From NCBI RefSeq assembly GCF_029589055.1, contig NZ_JARQZP010000004.1, positions 1 to 57,850 of the forward strand: a stretch of DNA of 57,850 bases, read 5' to 3'. Source of the stretch: Vibrio hannami. Lineage in GTDB: Bacteria; Pseudomonadota; Gammaproteobacteria; Enterobacterales; Vibrionaceae. The notes under the pieces were generated by a model. It was not told the DNA's origin. It ran no database searches and saw only the letters and a list, made by a program, of their open reading frames with translations. A program made the translations under genes and the position numbers. This document shows, piece after piece, positions 29,872 through 39,946 of this stretch. How positions within the stretch are numbered: position 1 is the first letter of the stretch; every line of letters starts with the position of its first letter.

Positions 29872-30255
29872 AAATGTGTACTTTGTGCCCTCAGGCTTGT
29901 TTTTCCAGTAAATCGTGACCTCCGCATCCCCTTTTTCGAGTCCTTCAAAGTCCACCGAGTTCAAGCTTGGATTGGCATAGGCATGAAGCATATGGGGATT
30001 GTCAACAGCAATTTCTAAATCGGCATCGGAAAACTCAATTGGAACACCGTTGTTTATACTGCCACAATAGAAACGCGAATGGCCAATATCGCCAATGCCA
30101 ACTGTTTCGTCGTAAACGGTGAAGATATGAGTTGAGCATTCGCTTGGCTTAATGGCGTCTGGTGCAGCGTGTGCAGATGCGGTATGAAAAGATAAAACCG
30201 TCATTATAGCGATCAAAAGTGACATGAGGAACTTGCCTGATTTTCCAGTCTTCAT
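29851..30255 (-). CDS. Secreted protein of unknown function, intact
   Basis: 134 residues from ATG 30255, behind GGAGGTTGAT. Signal peptide MKTGKSGKFLMSLLIAIMTV LSFHTASAHA with a clear AxA cleavage site. The mature part of about 105 residues is acidic with two cysteines (PSECST, RFYCGS, a possible disulfide), and ends YWKNKPEGTKYTFLLVQVK, which looks like an Ig-like or beta-sandwich edge. I do not recognise the family. No frameshift. Convergent with a small plus-strand frame. Confidence 0.65.
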   Translation of the reverse strand: MKTGKSGKFLMSLLIAIMTVLSFHTASAHAAPDAIKPSECSTHIFTVYDETVGIGDIGHSRFYCGSINNGVPIEFSDADLEIAVDNPHMLHAYANPSLNSVDFEGLEKGDAEVTIYWKNKPEGTKYTFLLVQVK

Positions 30256-30481
30256 GTTATCAACCTCCAACCATATTTTGTAGTATTCATATTCCAAAGG
30301 TGGATATTAATACCGAAAAATTGCGATTTAAAAAAGACCGATAAACGAAACTTAACTAGGCAGCAAGTAAACTTGAATGTAAGTGGATTATTAAAATTTT
30401 TCTGCATGATTCATCGTCATGTTTACAGTTGACTTTAAGTGCAAGCGCTAAGATCTCAAGGGGTTAAACCCACAACAAAAA

Positions 30482-30508
30482 CAGAGCTGACATCAAAGGT
30501 CAGCTCCG
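30482..30508 (-). terminator. Terminator of the valine-degradation cluster
   Basis: On the minus strand GAGCTGAC-CTTTGAT-GTCAGCTC is followed by TGTTTTTG, overlapping the 3' end of the hydrolase gene. Confidence 0.8.
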
Positions 30509-31569
30509 ACAGACATTTTCAGAAGGTTGAAAGAACTGATTCACCTCATCATCGGTTACATCTGAAACGTGCTGATACTCATAGTTTGGTGATTGATCAC
30601 GATCGATGAGGACAGACCGTACGCCTTCAAAGAAATCTTTATGTCTCAAAAAGTTCTTTGCCAGCAGCAGATCTGTAGCAAAGCATTCTTCCATCGTTTT
30701 TTGTTTGCCGTCGACCAGCTGTTTTAAGGCGACTTTTAATGAAAATGGCGACTTGGAAAGAAGAAGTTTCTTCACATTCACGCTAAAGCCGCTTCCTTCG
30801 TTTTCGAGCGATTGAAGGATCTCTTCCAACGTATCAAACCTAAATGATGATCAATCGCGTCTTGATCAGGAGCGAGCTTGCTTTCTTGAGGCGGTTCCGC
30901 TTGAAATTCCTTGATCATCTGTTCAAGCGTTTCTTTAACGTTGACAGACGCCAGTTCGTATATTCCACTTGTTTGATCAAGCGCTCTAAAGCATCGCTCT
31001 CCATATAGGTGTCTGCACCGTTTATAAACAGCACATCAGCAGCGCGAATGACAGACGCCGTTAGTCCAAGGTAGCGTCCGACGTGACCTGGGGCTTTGTT
31101 TAAAATGAATAGGCTGCACCGACATCCGGAAAGAACCCGATATTCATTTCCGGCATCGCCCATTTCGTCCTCTCCGTCACAATCCTGTGGCTGGCTCCAT
31201 ACGTCAGGCCTACCCCTCCGCCCATGACGATCCCGTCCAGGCAAGCGATGATCGGCTTCGGAAATCGATAGACGGCCTTGTCGACCTCATATTCTTTTCT
31301 CGAAAAATCGCTCTGCATCATGCAAAGCTTGTTTGGACGAGCGGGCTTCATAGAGCGTTTTAATGTCACCGCCGGCACAAAGCCCTTTTGCACCTGCGCC
31401 GCCTTTTATGACGACGACAGAAACGTTATGATCTGTCTCTCCATTCTGTTAACTTTTCGCCAATCACACGGACCATGTCATAAGTGAGTGAGTTGAGCGC
31501 TTTCGGGCGGTTCAAAACAATGGTTGCGGTACCGTGCTGGTTGACGGAATATAAAACGTCGTCGGACAT
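30500..31569 (-). CDS. 3-hydroxyisobutyryl-CoA hydrolase, frame-broken
   Basis: Crotonase-fold hydrolase of about 350 codons that releases 3-hydroxyisobutyrate from its CoA ester in valine breakdown. ATG 31569 follows AAAAGGAGGGGG. Pieces: MSDDVLYSVNQHGTATIVLN, RPKALNSLTYDMVRVIGEKL, KGLCAGGDI-type loop in a shifted frame, PKPIIACLDGIVMGGGVGLT, then HRIVTERTKWAMPEMNIGFF and PDVGAAY (oxyanion and catalytic Glu/Asp region), ending QSPNYEYQHVSDVTDDEVNQ, FF. The PEMNIGFFPDVG motif separates these hydrolases from simple hydratases. Breaks near 31420, 31110, 30960 and 30830. Product is the substrate of MmsB. Confidence 0.85.
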
Positions 31570-31585
31570 CTTGATCCCCCTCCTT

Positions 31586-32372
31586 TTATGAATGATGAAA
31601 GTCTGGTTTGCGTTTCTCGACGAATGCGTGAATTCCTTCTTTAGCATCGGAAGTCAAAAACAGCTCGGCAAATCTTTTTCGTTCCCTTTCCAGCCCTTGT
31701 TCCATGCTTTCGTTGCTGCCCTGTATAATACATTCCACTGCGCGCATGACACTTGTCATGCTTTTTCCTTCTATAAATGACGCCGCGACAGCAGTTGCCG
31801 TCTTTAACAGCTCCTCTTTCTTCACGGCCAGCTGCGCGATCTTAAGCTCTACCGCATCATGAGCTGAAAGTGTTCGGCTTGTAAGGATGAGATCAAGTGC
31901 TGTGGCAGTCCCTGTTATATTGCGAAGCCGCTGTGTACCTCCAAACGCAGGGATCAGACCTGAGCTTTAATTCCGGCAGCCCTACTACCGCCTCATCTGA
32001 TACGATTCTGAAATGACAGCTCATCGCCAGTTCAAGTCCTCCGCCAAGAGCCGGTCCGTTTATCGCGGCGATGACGGGTTTTTTTAACGCTTCGATTTCA
32101 TCACAAAGCGCCTGGCCTCCTTCGGCGAGGGCCAAGCCTTGTTCCTGATCCCCTAATTTTGATACGAATTCTTTTATGTCCGCTCCCGCCACAAAAAAGC
32201 GGCCCTCTCCTGTGATAATAACCGCTCTTGTATCATCATCTGCGGCCAGTTCCTGAAACAGTGATCGCAATTCGGCGATACAGGAAGAAGATAATGTATT
32301 TGCCGGCGGATTGTTCAGTGTGACAGTCGTGATAAAATGTTCTTTTTTAAGCGTTACGTATTTATAGCTCAA
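31586..32372 (-). CDS. Enoyl-CoA hydratase (crotonase), frame-broken
   Basis: About 262 codons from ATG 32372: MSYKYVTLKKEHFITTVTLN, NPPANTLSSSCIAELRSLFQ, ITGEGRFFVAGADIKEFVSK (oxyanion-hole motif AGADI), KPVIAAINGPALGGGLELAM, IVSDEAVVGLPELKL, then after a break near 31965 the GLIPAFGGTQRLRN region, and VAASFIEGKSMTSVMRAVEC to the end at 31586. In valine catabolism it hydrates methacrylyl-CoA to 3-hydroxyisobutyryl-CoA, the substrate of the hydrolase 16 bases downstream. A general hydratase role cannot be excluded. A terminator-like hairpin separates it from mmsA upstream. Confidence 0.85.
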
Positions 32373-32397
32373 GATTTATCCCTCCAGTATAAATCAA

Positions 32398-32440
32398 AAA
32401 GCCCCCCTAAAGGTCTTTATCCAGCTATTAGAGGGGGCGT
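32398..32440 (-). terminator. Hairpin between mmsA and the crotonase gene
   Basis: On the minus strand GCCCCCT ... AGGGGGGC then TTTTTG. It may end or attenuate transcription from the upstream part of the cluster. Confidence 0.7.
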
Positions 32441-32450
32441 ATGTTAAAGG

Positions 32451-33905
32451 TTAGAACCAGCGTTCGGTGACGACTTTTTTACGTGTGTAAAATTGGATGC
32501 CGTCTTTTCCGTTTGTCCCAAGATCTCCATAGAATGAGGCTTTGTTCCCTGCGAACGAGAAGAACGCCATTGGAGCCGGTACATTGACATTGACGCCGAT
32601 CATGCCGGCATCGATTTTGTCGCGGAACTGCTGGGCGCTTTTGCCGCTCGACGTATAGATGACAGCACCGTTGGCAAATTTGGATTGATTGGCGAGTTCG
32701 ATCCTCGTCAAGGTCTTTTACCCGGACGACGCTCAATACCGGCGCGAAAATTTCGTCCTGCCAGATTTTCATGTCAGGTGTCACGTGATCGAAAATCGTG
32801 GCTCCTACATAGTATCCTTCCTGAACATCCGGATCGCGTCCGTCAACGGCTAACAGCGGCTCCTTTCGTATGCCGCTGTCGATATAATCTAGGACGCGGT
32901 TTTTGTGGACTTCACGGATCAGCGGACCGAGCAAAGTGATCCTCGGATCTGCCGTCTCCTGTTTTCAGCTTTCGCGTTTCAGAAACGAGCAACTCCATGA
33001 ATTCATCGGCGATTTCATCAACGACCGCAGCCACAGGCATGCCATACAGCGTTCCCCGCTGCTGCCGAAAGCCGCTCCAATGATGCCTTGAACCGATTTT
33101 TCAAGATGGCAATCCGCCAGGACAATCGCATGGTTTTTAGCTCCGGCAAGTGCCTGAACGCGTTTTCCGTTAGCTGTACCCGTTTGGTACACATACCTTG
33201 CGACCGGCTCTGAACCAACGAAGGAAATGGCTTTGATATCTTCATTCTCCAATAAACCGTTTACGACTTCTTTCCCACCATGGACGAGGTTCAGGACTCC
33301 TTTTGGAAAACCAGATTTATAGAACAGCTCGACAAGTTTCTCGGCAAGAATAGGCGTCCGTTCCGAAGCTTTCAGGACAAACGTGTTTCCGACGCGATCG
33401 CTGAGCGGAAACATCCACAGGGAAGACCATCATCGGAAAATTAAATGGCGTAATACCGGCAACGACTCCCAATGGATAGCGCCAAATCGATCCATCGATG
33501 CCGTTTGCGATCGCGAGCAGGGATTCTCCCATCATTAAAGTAGGTGTAGCGGTCGCAAGCTCAACGACTTCGATTCCCCGCTGCACTTCTCCGCGGGCAT
33601 CCTTTAATGTTTTGCCGGTTTTCCATCGTAATGATGTCAGCCAATTGTTCTTTTTGCTCTTGCAGAAGCTGCAGGTATTTGTATAGCAGTCTTGTCCGGT
33701 TGGGGACGGGCACCAATGACCAAGCCTGATAAGCATGTTGGGCAGCCTGTGCGGCCCGATCTACATCTGCTCTCGTAGATAGAGGCACATAGGCGATGAT
33801 CTTTCCGTTAGCAGGGTTGATCACTTCTTCTGATTCGGTGCCTGTAGAATCCACCCATTCTCCATTGATATTGTTTTTCATTTTTTTTGCATTGGTTGTT
33901 ATCAT
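32451..33905 (-). CDS. mmsA: Methylmalonate-semialdehyde dehydrogenase (CoA-acylating), frame-broken
   Basis: About 485 codons. ATG 33905 is 18 bases after mmsB, with AAGGAAAGGTGAG upstream. Sequence: [80 protein letters not shown] (read as [19 protein letters not shown]), [30 protein letters not shown] and the nucleophile region [11 protein letters not shown]. The end is [32 protein letters not shown]. Breaks near 33600, 33430, 33000 and 32715. Oxidises (methyl)malonate semialdehyde to propionyl-CoA or acetyl-CoA, the last step of the valine route here. Confidence 0.88.
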
Positions 33906-33923
33906 TTGCTTTCTCACCTTTCC

Positions 33924-34828
33924 TTACGAAAAAGTTGTCGTTTGTCCGCTTATTTTTTTGTATAAGACAGACATATCCTTTTCGCCGTATCCGCTCTTTT
34001 CGGCTTCTTCATATAGATCAAAAAGGATTTTGCTCACCGGCAGTTCCACATTGTTCTTTTTGGCTAAATCCAGTGCAAAGCCGAGGTCTTTGAGCAGCAG
34101 CTTTAAAGAAAACCCGGGTTCAAAGTGATCATCTGCATGAAACTTTTATAGTTGCGTTCATAGATACGGCTCTGCCCATAGCTGACGTTGAGCATCTCAA
34201 ACAGCCGATCAAGATCCAGATTGCTATGTTTTGCAAGATGCAGAGCTTCACTGACACCGGCTGTATAAAACCCGATTAAGAGATTGTTGATCAGCTTTGT
34301 GTTCGTTCCGCTGTCAATGTTCTCATTCACATGAAAAATATTTTCGCCCATTGCGTTAAAAACAGGCATGGCCTTATCGAAAGCGGACTTCGCACCCCCT
34401 ACCATAAAGGTAAGCGTCCGGTTTTTCGCCCCGATCACACCGCCGCTGACAGGCGCCGCGAGAAAATCAACGCCTTTATGTCTGGCCGCCTTTTCAATCC
34501 GGTGATTCAGTTCAGGAGTGACCGTGCTCGTATCGATCAGCAGGATGCCGGGTTCAGCCAGGTTGACGAGTCCCTTTTCCCCTAGAAAAACCTTTTCTAC
34601 TGCGTTTGACGAAGGAAGGCTCGTAAGGATGACGTCACATAATTCAACCATTTTTTCAACCGGAAGGCCGATCGTTCCTCCTGCTTGATGGAAGGACATC
34701 TCAGCTTCTTTGCTGAGGTCCATTCCATACACAGTAAAGTTTGCCAAAAGCAGATTTCGCGACATAGGCAGACCCATGTTTCCCAAACCGATAAATCCGA
34801 TTTTTTCACAAGACTTCACTCCGTTCAC
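33924..34828 (-). CDS. mmsB: 3-hydroxyisobutyrate dehydrogenase, one frameshift
   Basis: About 300 codons. GTG 34828 overlaps the acyl-CoA dehydrogenase stop by 4 bases. NAD-binding start KIGFIGLGNMGLPMSRNLLL, conserved DVILTSLPSSNAVEKVFLG, the substrate motif DFLAAPVSGGVIGAKNRTLT, and catalytic-Lys region NTKLINNLLIGFYTAGVSEA. One break near 34110, after which LLLKDLGFALDLAKKNNVEL leads to the end ISGQTTTFS at 33924. It oxidises 3-hydroxyisobutyrate to methylmalonate semialdehyde, feeding MmsA immediately downstream. Confidence 0.9.
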
Positions 34829-36550
34829 ACTATATATTTTTCATGATCGGCTATGATTTCTGCGATTTCACGTTTTTGAATAAACAGGTCGCTGAAGAGG
34901 GGGGCAGGAAGGCTATGAATCTCTTCCAATATGAGTTTTCTTTCGGTTTCATCTGATTCTGCCCCTGATAAAACAGACACCGTCATCTCTTTAATTTTGC
35001 GGAACCCTTCTTCACATATGACGTTTGTCATCATCTCTTTCAACCGTTCTTTTTCTTTCCCATTCTTTTGGATCGCTTTTTCCGTTCGCATGACAACGGA
35101 TTCCATCACATAGATTCCTTTCTTTATGTCGGCGAGCAGCCGTGAGTATTCCTGTTCCTGCTGAATATCAATGTTAGAATATATCAGTGCATTCAGAGAT
35201 TTGTTGAGAAGCTGGTAGGACAAGTAAAGGAATTGCCGGTTTCGGCTTAATGAGGTTTCAGGCTTTGTGCCGCTGTTTTGTTGCATCTCTTTCATCAAAA
35301 ATTTTGCGATCGTCAGACGGTTTATTTCGTTTGTTCCTTCGAAAATCCGGCTGATCCGCGCATCCCGATACAATCGTTCCACTTCATACTCCTGCATGTA
35401 TCCGTAGCCGCCGTGAATCTGCACCGCCTCGTCTGCGGCCCGGTCGAGCACTTCGGAGCAGTTTACTTTATTGATCGCACATTCGGACGCATAGTTTGCT
35501 AGTTTTTTCAATCTTTCGTTTAATGGATCGGCAGAATCAAAAACATGGTCCAAGCTGTCCGCCGTCCTGTAGGCGGCGCTTTCCGCTCCATAAATCGAAA
35601 TCGCCATATCCGCAATTTTTTCTTGAATCATCGAAAAACTGATGATGGGCCTGTCCAAACTGTTTACGCTGTTTGGCGTGGTTCACGGCAAGCATCAAAG
35701 CCTGTTTTGATGTTCCAATGTTCGAAAACGCCAGCTTTAATCGCGCCATGTTTAAAATGTTCAAGGCGACATGATGACCTTTTCCGACTTTTCCGAGAAC
35801 ATTCTCGACCGGTATTGTGACGTCTTCCAAGATTAAGGTTGCTGTTGAAGAACCTTTTATCCCCATCTTTTTCTCTTCAGGTCCAATCGAGACGCCTTTG
35901 AACGACCGCTCTACGATAAATGCGGTCATGCCTTCCGCCGTTTTCGCAAAGACGACATAGACATCAGCCACTTGAGCGTTTGTAATCCACTGTTTTTCGC
36001 CATTTAAAATCCAGGCGGTTCCTTGCTCGTTCAAAACGGCCGTCGTTTTTGCGTTTAAAGCGTCTGATCCTGCGTTAGGCTCTGTTAGGGCATATGCTCC
36101 GATCCATTCTCCCGTCGCGAGCTTTGGGAGGTATTTTTGTTTTTGTTCTTCTGTTCCATAATAAATGTACGGCAATGTCCCGACACCTGCATGAATATTA
36201 AAGGAGACGCTGAACGATCCGCCGGCCCCCATCTTCTCGGCTACAAGCCCTGAAAGCTTCTTGTTCAGAGACAGGCCGCCATATTCTTCCGGCACTTCGA
36301 TACTGAGCAAGCCTAGATTTCCCGCTTTTTGAAACAATTTTTTTACACTCTCGTGATCATGCTGATCAATCGATTCGAGTAAGGGCATGACTTCGTTTCT
36401 GACAAATAATTCTGTCGTTTTTGAAATGAGTTGTTCTTCTTCGTTAAAATCGTCTGGAGTAAATACTTCAGCGGCTGATTCATGATGAAACATGAAGGGT
36501 TCATTCCGTTGAACTTCCGCTTTGCCCATCGCTTTCCGCCTCGCTTTCAT
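34825..36550 (-). CDS. Acyl-CoA dehydrogenase (probably isobutyryl-CoA dehydrogenase), one frameshift
   Basis: About 575 codons, the longer ACAD type with an extra C-terminal region. FEEEQLISKTT-type N-terminus (NEEEQLISKTTELFVRNEVM), GLLSIEVPEEYGGLSLNKKL, YALTEPNAGSDALNAKTTAV (FAD/substrate loop), WILNGEKQWITNAQVADVYV. After a break near 35660: IADMAISIYGAESAAYRTAD, then AVQIHGGYGYMQEYEVERLY RDARISRIFEGTNEINR, the FAD-binding C-terminal motif. Cluster context with MmsAB and the hydrolase argues for isobutyryl-CoA in valine breakdown. ATG at 36550 is given; ATG 36529 behind GAGGCGGAAAG is an equally good start. Confidence 0.85.
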
Positions 36551-37159
36551 TCATGAATAAAAGCTGTGATAAAAGGTGATGTATCCGCTTACATTTATTT
36601 CGTGCTGCGAAACATCGCCTTCTCTTCTATGGAGTGTTTTTACGCTAAGGTCTTTTGCCATTTCTTTATTCGGAGTTGGATATTGAGTCATATTGCTTGC
36701 TTCTGGTTTGCATTTCGTTAGACCGACTAACCTTAAATCTTCCAAAGCTCTTGATGTTCAATTTTGTTTCCAAACTAAGCATATCAAATAATTGGAAAGT
36801 TTCCAAATGTTTTTGCGGTTGCATTTATTTTACTGCTACAGGCTTGGTTATATTCTTAAGGCTTGCCAACCTTTCCTGCCGACTGATGGTCTTTTGTGAT
36901 CTGCTTCCCGGTCCCCCATCAGGTGATGAAGTGTGCATAAACGTACATTACCTTGTTATCACCGGGGGCAATGAATACGATGCCAGCTATCGATAAGGCA
37001 AAATTGCAGCTTTAAATGGAAGAGCCGCCTCTCCTATCAACCTGTGATCATGACAACTTTATTAATTTAGCGGCATCCCCTTCGGCGAGCCCGCAAGTGA
37101 AATGGAGACCTATAAGCTTTTCTTTTGCTTTATTTACATGAAATCGCAATTGTTCTGTA
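36551..37159. other. Long gene-free region upstream of the valine cluster
   Basis: Six hundred bases with no supportable gene; short frames on both strands lack binding sites and homology. It should carry the promoter of the valine operon. I looked for a sigma-54 type -24/-12 element on the minus strand and saw none. Confidence 0.4.
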
Positions 37160-37204
37160 AGAAAAAACCCATTTTGATAAAGCATCATCAAAATGGGTTT
37201 TTCG
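37160..37204. terminator. Terminator of the aldo/keto reductase gene
   Basis: AAAAACCCATTTTGAT / ATCAAAATGGGTTTTT is a long, almost perfect inverted repeat, symmetrical and therefore possibly bidirectional. Confidence 0.85.
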
Positions 37205-37215
37205 GAAATATCAGT

Positions 37216-38247
37216 TCAACAAATGATCGTTTTGCTAAAATCATTTTTTAATTGAAAAGCCCTGCTCCTACCAAGCGTATACTTCAGGTGTTTCCCACCA
37301 GGTCCGGGGAAAATGTCATTCAGCTCGCTGATGACGTTCTCATCCAGAATGATTTCAACCGCTCTGACAGTGTCCCGCAGCTGGTCTACTGTTCTTGGGC
37401 CGATGATTGGAGCGGTCAATGCCGGATTTGCCAGCACCCATGCCAAAGCGACATAGGCTTCTTTCTCCCCAGCTCCTTGCATAAAGCCGAAAATCTCTCA
37501 AGCTGTGCACGGTGCTTTTCGATTAGAGTCCGCCCTCTGGGATGTTCGGGTTCCGGCGGCTCCTTTCAGTGCACGGCCTCCGAGAAGCCCTCCTGCAAGC
37601 GGGCTCCACGCCACTACGCCAAGGCCGAGATCCCGCGCCGCCGGTAATGCCTCCATTTCCGCCGTCCGCTCTAATAAACTATATTTATGCTGCTCTGTGA
37701 CTAACCCCATGAAATTCCGTTTCTCGGCTGCCGCCTGCGCCTTGACCAAGTGCCAGCCTGCAAAGTTGCTTGAGCCGATATAGTCGACCTTGCCTGATCG
37801 AACCTGGCTCTCAAAGGCTTCCCATGCTTCATCCCACGGCGTCCGCCGATCGATATGGTGCATTTGGTATAATTCGATATGATCTGTCTGAAGCCGCTTC
37901 AGCGATCCTTCCAGATGCCGTCTGATTTTGTAAAGAGACAAGCCCCTCACATCGTTTGGTCCGTCATTCGGATCTGAAATCGGTTCATATACTTTTGTTG
38001 CCAGAACGACTTTCTCGCGGCGCTGTCCCCCTTGGGCAAACCATTTTCCAATAATGCTCTCTGTCAATCCTGCGTTCTCGCCCCAGCCGTAGATATTGGC
38101 AGTATCAAAAAAATTAATGCCGCTATCGAGCGCTTCATCCATGATACGGAACGCGGTCTTTTCATCTGTATCGACTCCAAAATTCATCGTCCCCAAACAC
38201 AAACGGCTGACACGCATTCCTGTCCTTCCTAAAGAGGTATACTCCAA
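37216..38247 (-). CDS. Aldo/keto reductase, one frameshift
   Basis: About 340 codons from TTG 38247, behind AAGGAGAGG. NADPH-dependent (beta/alpha)8 oxidoreductase: EYTSLGRTGMRVSRLCLGTM, FFDTANIYGWGENAGLTESI (catalytic Asp and Tyr), KVVLATKVYEPISD (Lys), IELYQMHHIDRRTPWDEAWE (His), YIGSSNFAGWHLVKAQAAAE. A break near 37560 precedes AYVALAWVLANPALTAPIIG PRTVDQLRD and the end. All four catalytic residues are present. Physiological substrate unknown; resembles YqkF/IolS-type general stress reductases. Confidence 0.88.
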
Positions 38248-38401
38248 AACAAACCTCTCCTTATATCATTTTTTGTAGCAGGTCTTGCTGCAAGCAAATT
38301 TATTCAACAACCTTCCAACTTCCTGTTACGATTAAAAGACAGAAGCAGCTTTGATATGGACGCAAAAAAATAAAGAAATGGTTAAACAGGAGGATTTTCA
38401 A

Positions 38402-38953
38402 GTGAATGTAGAAGATCTATGGAATAGATATCATGAGCCTTTAAAAGAATTTATCGCGTCAAGAGTCCGTGACCAATCGATGGTTGATGATATATTGCAA
38501 ATCGTGTTTATGAAAATCCGAATTCATCTTCCGGGTCTAAAGGATGAACAAAGCATCCGCGGCTGGATCTACCGGATTGCCGGAATAGCATCATCGATTT
38601 TTACCGAACAGAAAGATCAATTGATCAACTTCCTGATCATATTGAATTCAGCGATGAAGCCGATGAAGAAAAGCTTTACAAAGGAAGCGGCTGCGTGTAT
38701 CCGCTCCAGTATAAAAAAACTGCCGGAGAAATATCGGGTGGCGCTCGAACTGACCGAAATCCAAGGATTATCCCAAAAGACTTATGCGAAAAAATGGACA
38801 TTTCATATTCCGGGCAAAATCAAGGGTGCAGCGGGGACGGGAACAACTAAAACAGCTGATGATGAGATGCTGTCATATCGATCTGATCGATATGGAAATA
38901 TCATCGATTGTTCGAATTATGAAGGAATAGCCGGAGCGCCATTGAGAAAATAA
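38402..38953 (+). CDS. sigZ: RNA polymerase ECF-type sigma factor SigZ, frame-broken
   Basis: GTG 38402 follows CAGGAGGATTTT and reads NVEDLWNRYHEPLKEFIASR, VRDQSMVDDILQIVFMKIRI HLPGL (sigma region 2, with the DDxLQxVFxKI core-binding helix), SIRGWIYRIAG, then after breaks near 38600 and 38640 FTKEAAACIRSSIKKLPEKY, RVALELTEIQGLSQK (region 4). C-terminal DRYGNIIDCSN matches the B. subtilis SigZ end. The region-4 recognition helix is in a broken frame near 38780-38830. No anti-sigma gene lies next to it. Targets are unknown. Confidence 0.85.
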   Translation: MNVEDLWNRYHEPLKEFIASRVRDQSMVDDILQIVFMKIRIHLPGLKDEQSIRGWIYRIAGIASSIFTEQKDQLINFLIILNSAMKPMKKSFTKEAAACIRSSIKKLPEKYRVALELTEIQGLSQKTYAKKWTFHIPGKIKGAAGTGTTKTADDEMLSYRSDRYGNIIDCSNYEGIAGAPLRK

Positions 38954-38990
38954 AAAACCGGTTCCTTTGAATAAAGGAACCGGTTTATGA
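38952..38990. terminator. Terminator between sigZ and manA (convergent)
   Basis: AAACCGGTTCCTTT / AAAGGAACCGGTTT, a perfect 14-base stem. On the minus strand it is followed by TTTTATTTTC, so it serves manA and perhaps both genes. Confidence 0.85.
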
Positions 38991-39933
38991 TACAGGCTTG
39001 AACGATAAATTGGGCATGTCCGGAAAGTTCGAATTCTCAAACCCGTGTGGCAGTAAAATATGATCGCCTTTTTTGAAGACATATTCATTTTCGCCGGATA
39101 TGATGGAGCCTTCTGCTTTGATGACGCTCGTAGGAGGAACGGCTTTTCCTGTTTGAATCCCGCTGATCCGGATAAATCCCACTTTTCCACAGAAAAATAG
39201 CGACATTCGATAAATGTGGATTACATGGAGATCATCCGTTTTTTCAGTATGAACTGCCGGCTGATGCGGCGCAGATGGAACGTCAATCACTTCAATGCTT
39301 TTTCCAAATGGAGCTCGCGCAGATTTCCTTCCGCATCTTTTCTGTCATAATCGTATAATCTGTAGGTTGTATCAGAATTCTGCTGCGTCTCTAAAATGAG
39401 AATGCCTTTCCCGATCGCATGTACGGTTCCGCTTGGTACATAGAAGAAATCCTCCGGCTTCACCTTTACTCGCCTCAAAGCCTGTCCCATTTTCAAGCTG
39501 TATCATCGCTTTCAGTTCTTCCTTTGATTTTGCGTGATGGCCATAAATGATTTCCGCGTCTTTTTGGCAATCAATGATATACCAGCATTCCGTTTTCCGA
39601 GCTCCCCGTTTTCGTGAGCATTTGCGTATTCGTCATTCGGGTGCACTTGAACGGATAAGTCTTGAGCTGCGTCCAGCATTTTCGTCAGAAGAGGAAAGCG
39701 GTCTCCCTCAAGGTGTCCGAATAAATGCCGGTGATGTTCCCATAATTCGCTTTAGTGTGAGCCCGTTGTACGTTCCGTTTTGCTATAACGCTTTGTCCGT
39801 TTTGATGTGCGGCAAAAGCCCAGCGATTCGCCCGTTCTTTCTGATGGAATGTCATAGCCGAAGAGGTTGAAGCGTTGCCGCCCCATGTTCTTTCTTTGAA
39901 AATCAGTTCAAAAAATAATGGTTCCGTCGCCAT
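38985..39933 (-). CDS. manA: Mannose-6-phosphate isomerase ManA, frame-broken
   Basis: About 315 codons from ATG 39933, 13 bases after manP. Type I isomerase converting mannose 6-phosphate to fructose 6-phosphate with a metal ion. MATEPLFFELIFKERTWGGN, then WAFAAHQNGQSV, LWEHHRHLFGHLEGDRFPLL, DLSVQVHPNDEYANAHENGE and LGKTECWYIIDC (zinc-site Gln, His, Glu), FFYVPSGTVHAIGKGILILE (His ligand), TQQNSDTTYRLYDYDRKDAE. Breaks near 39850, 39720, 39500, 39290 and 39160. It ends inside the terminator hairpin. Same order as B. subtilis manP-manA. Confidence 0.9.
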
Positions 39934-39946
39934 CAAAATCCCCACT

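Noticed and set aside
36551..36996. Short frames on both strands upstream of the valine cluster
   Set aside because: No binding sites, no homology; treated as promoter DNA.
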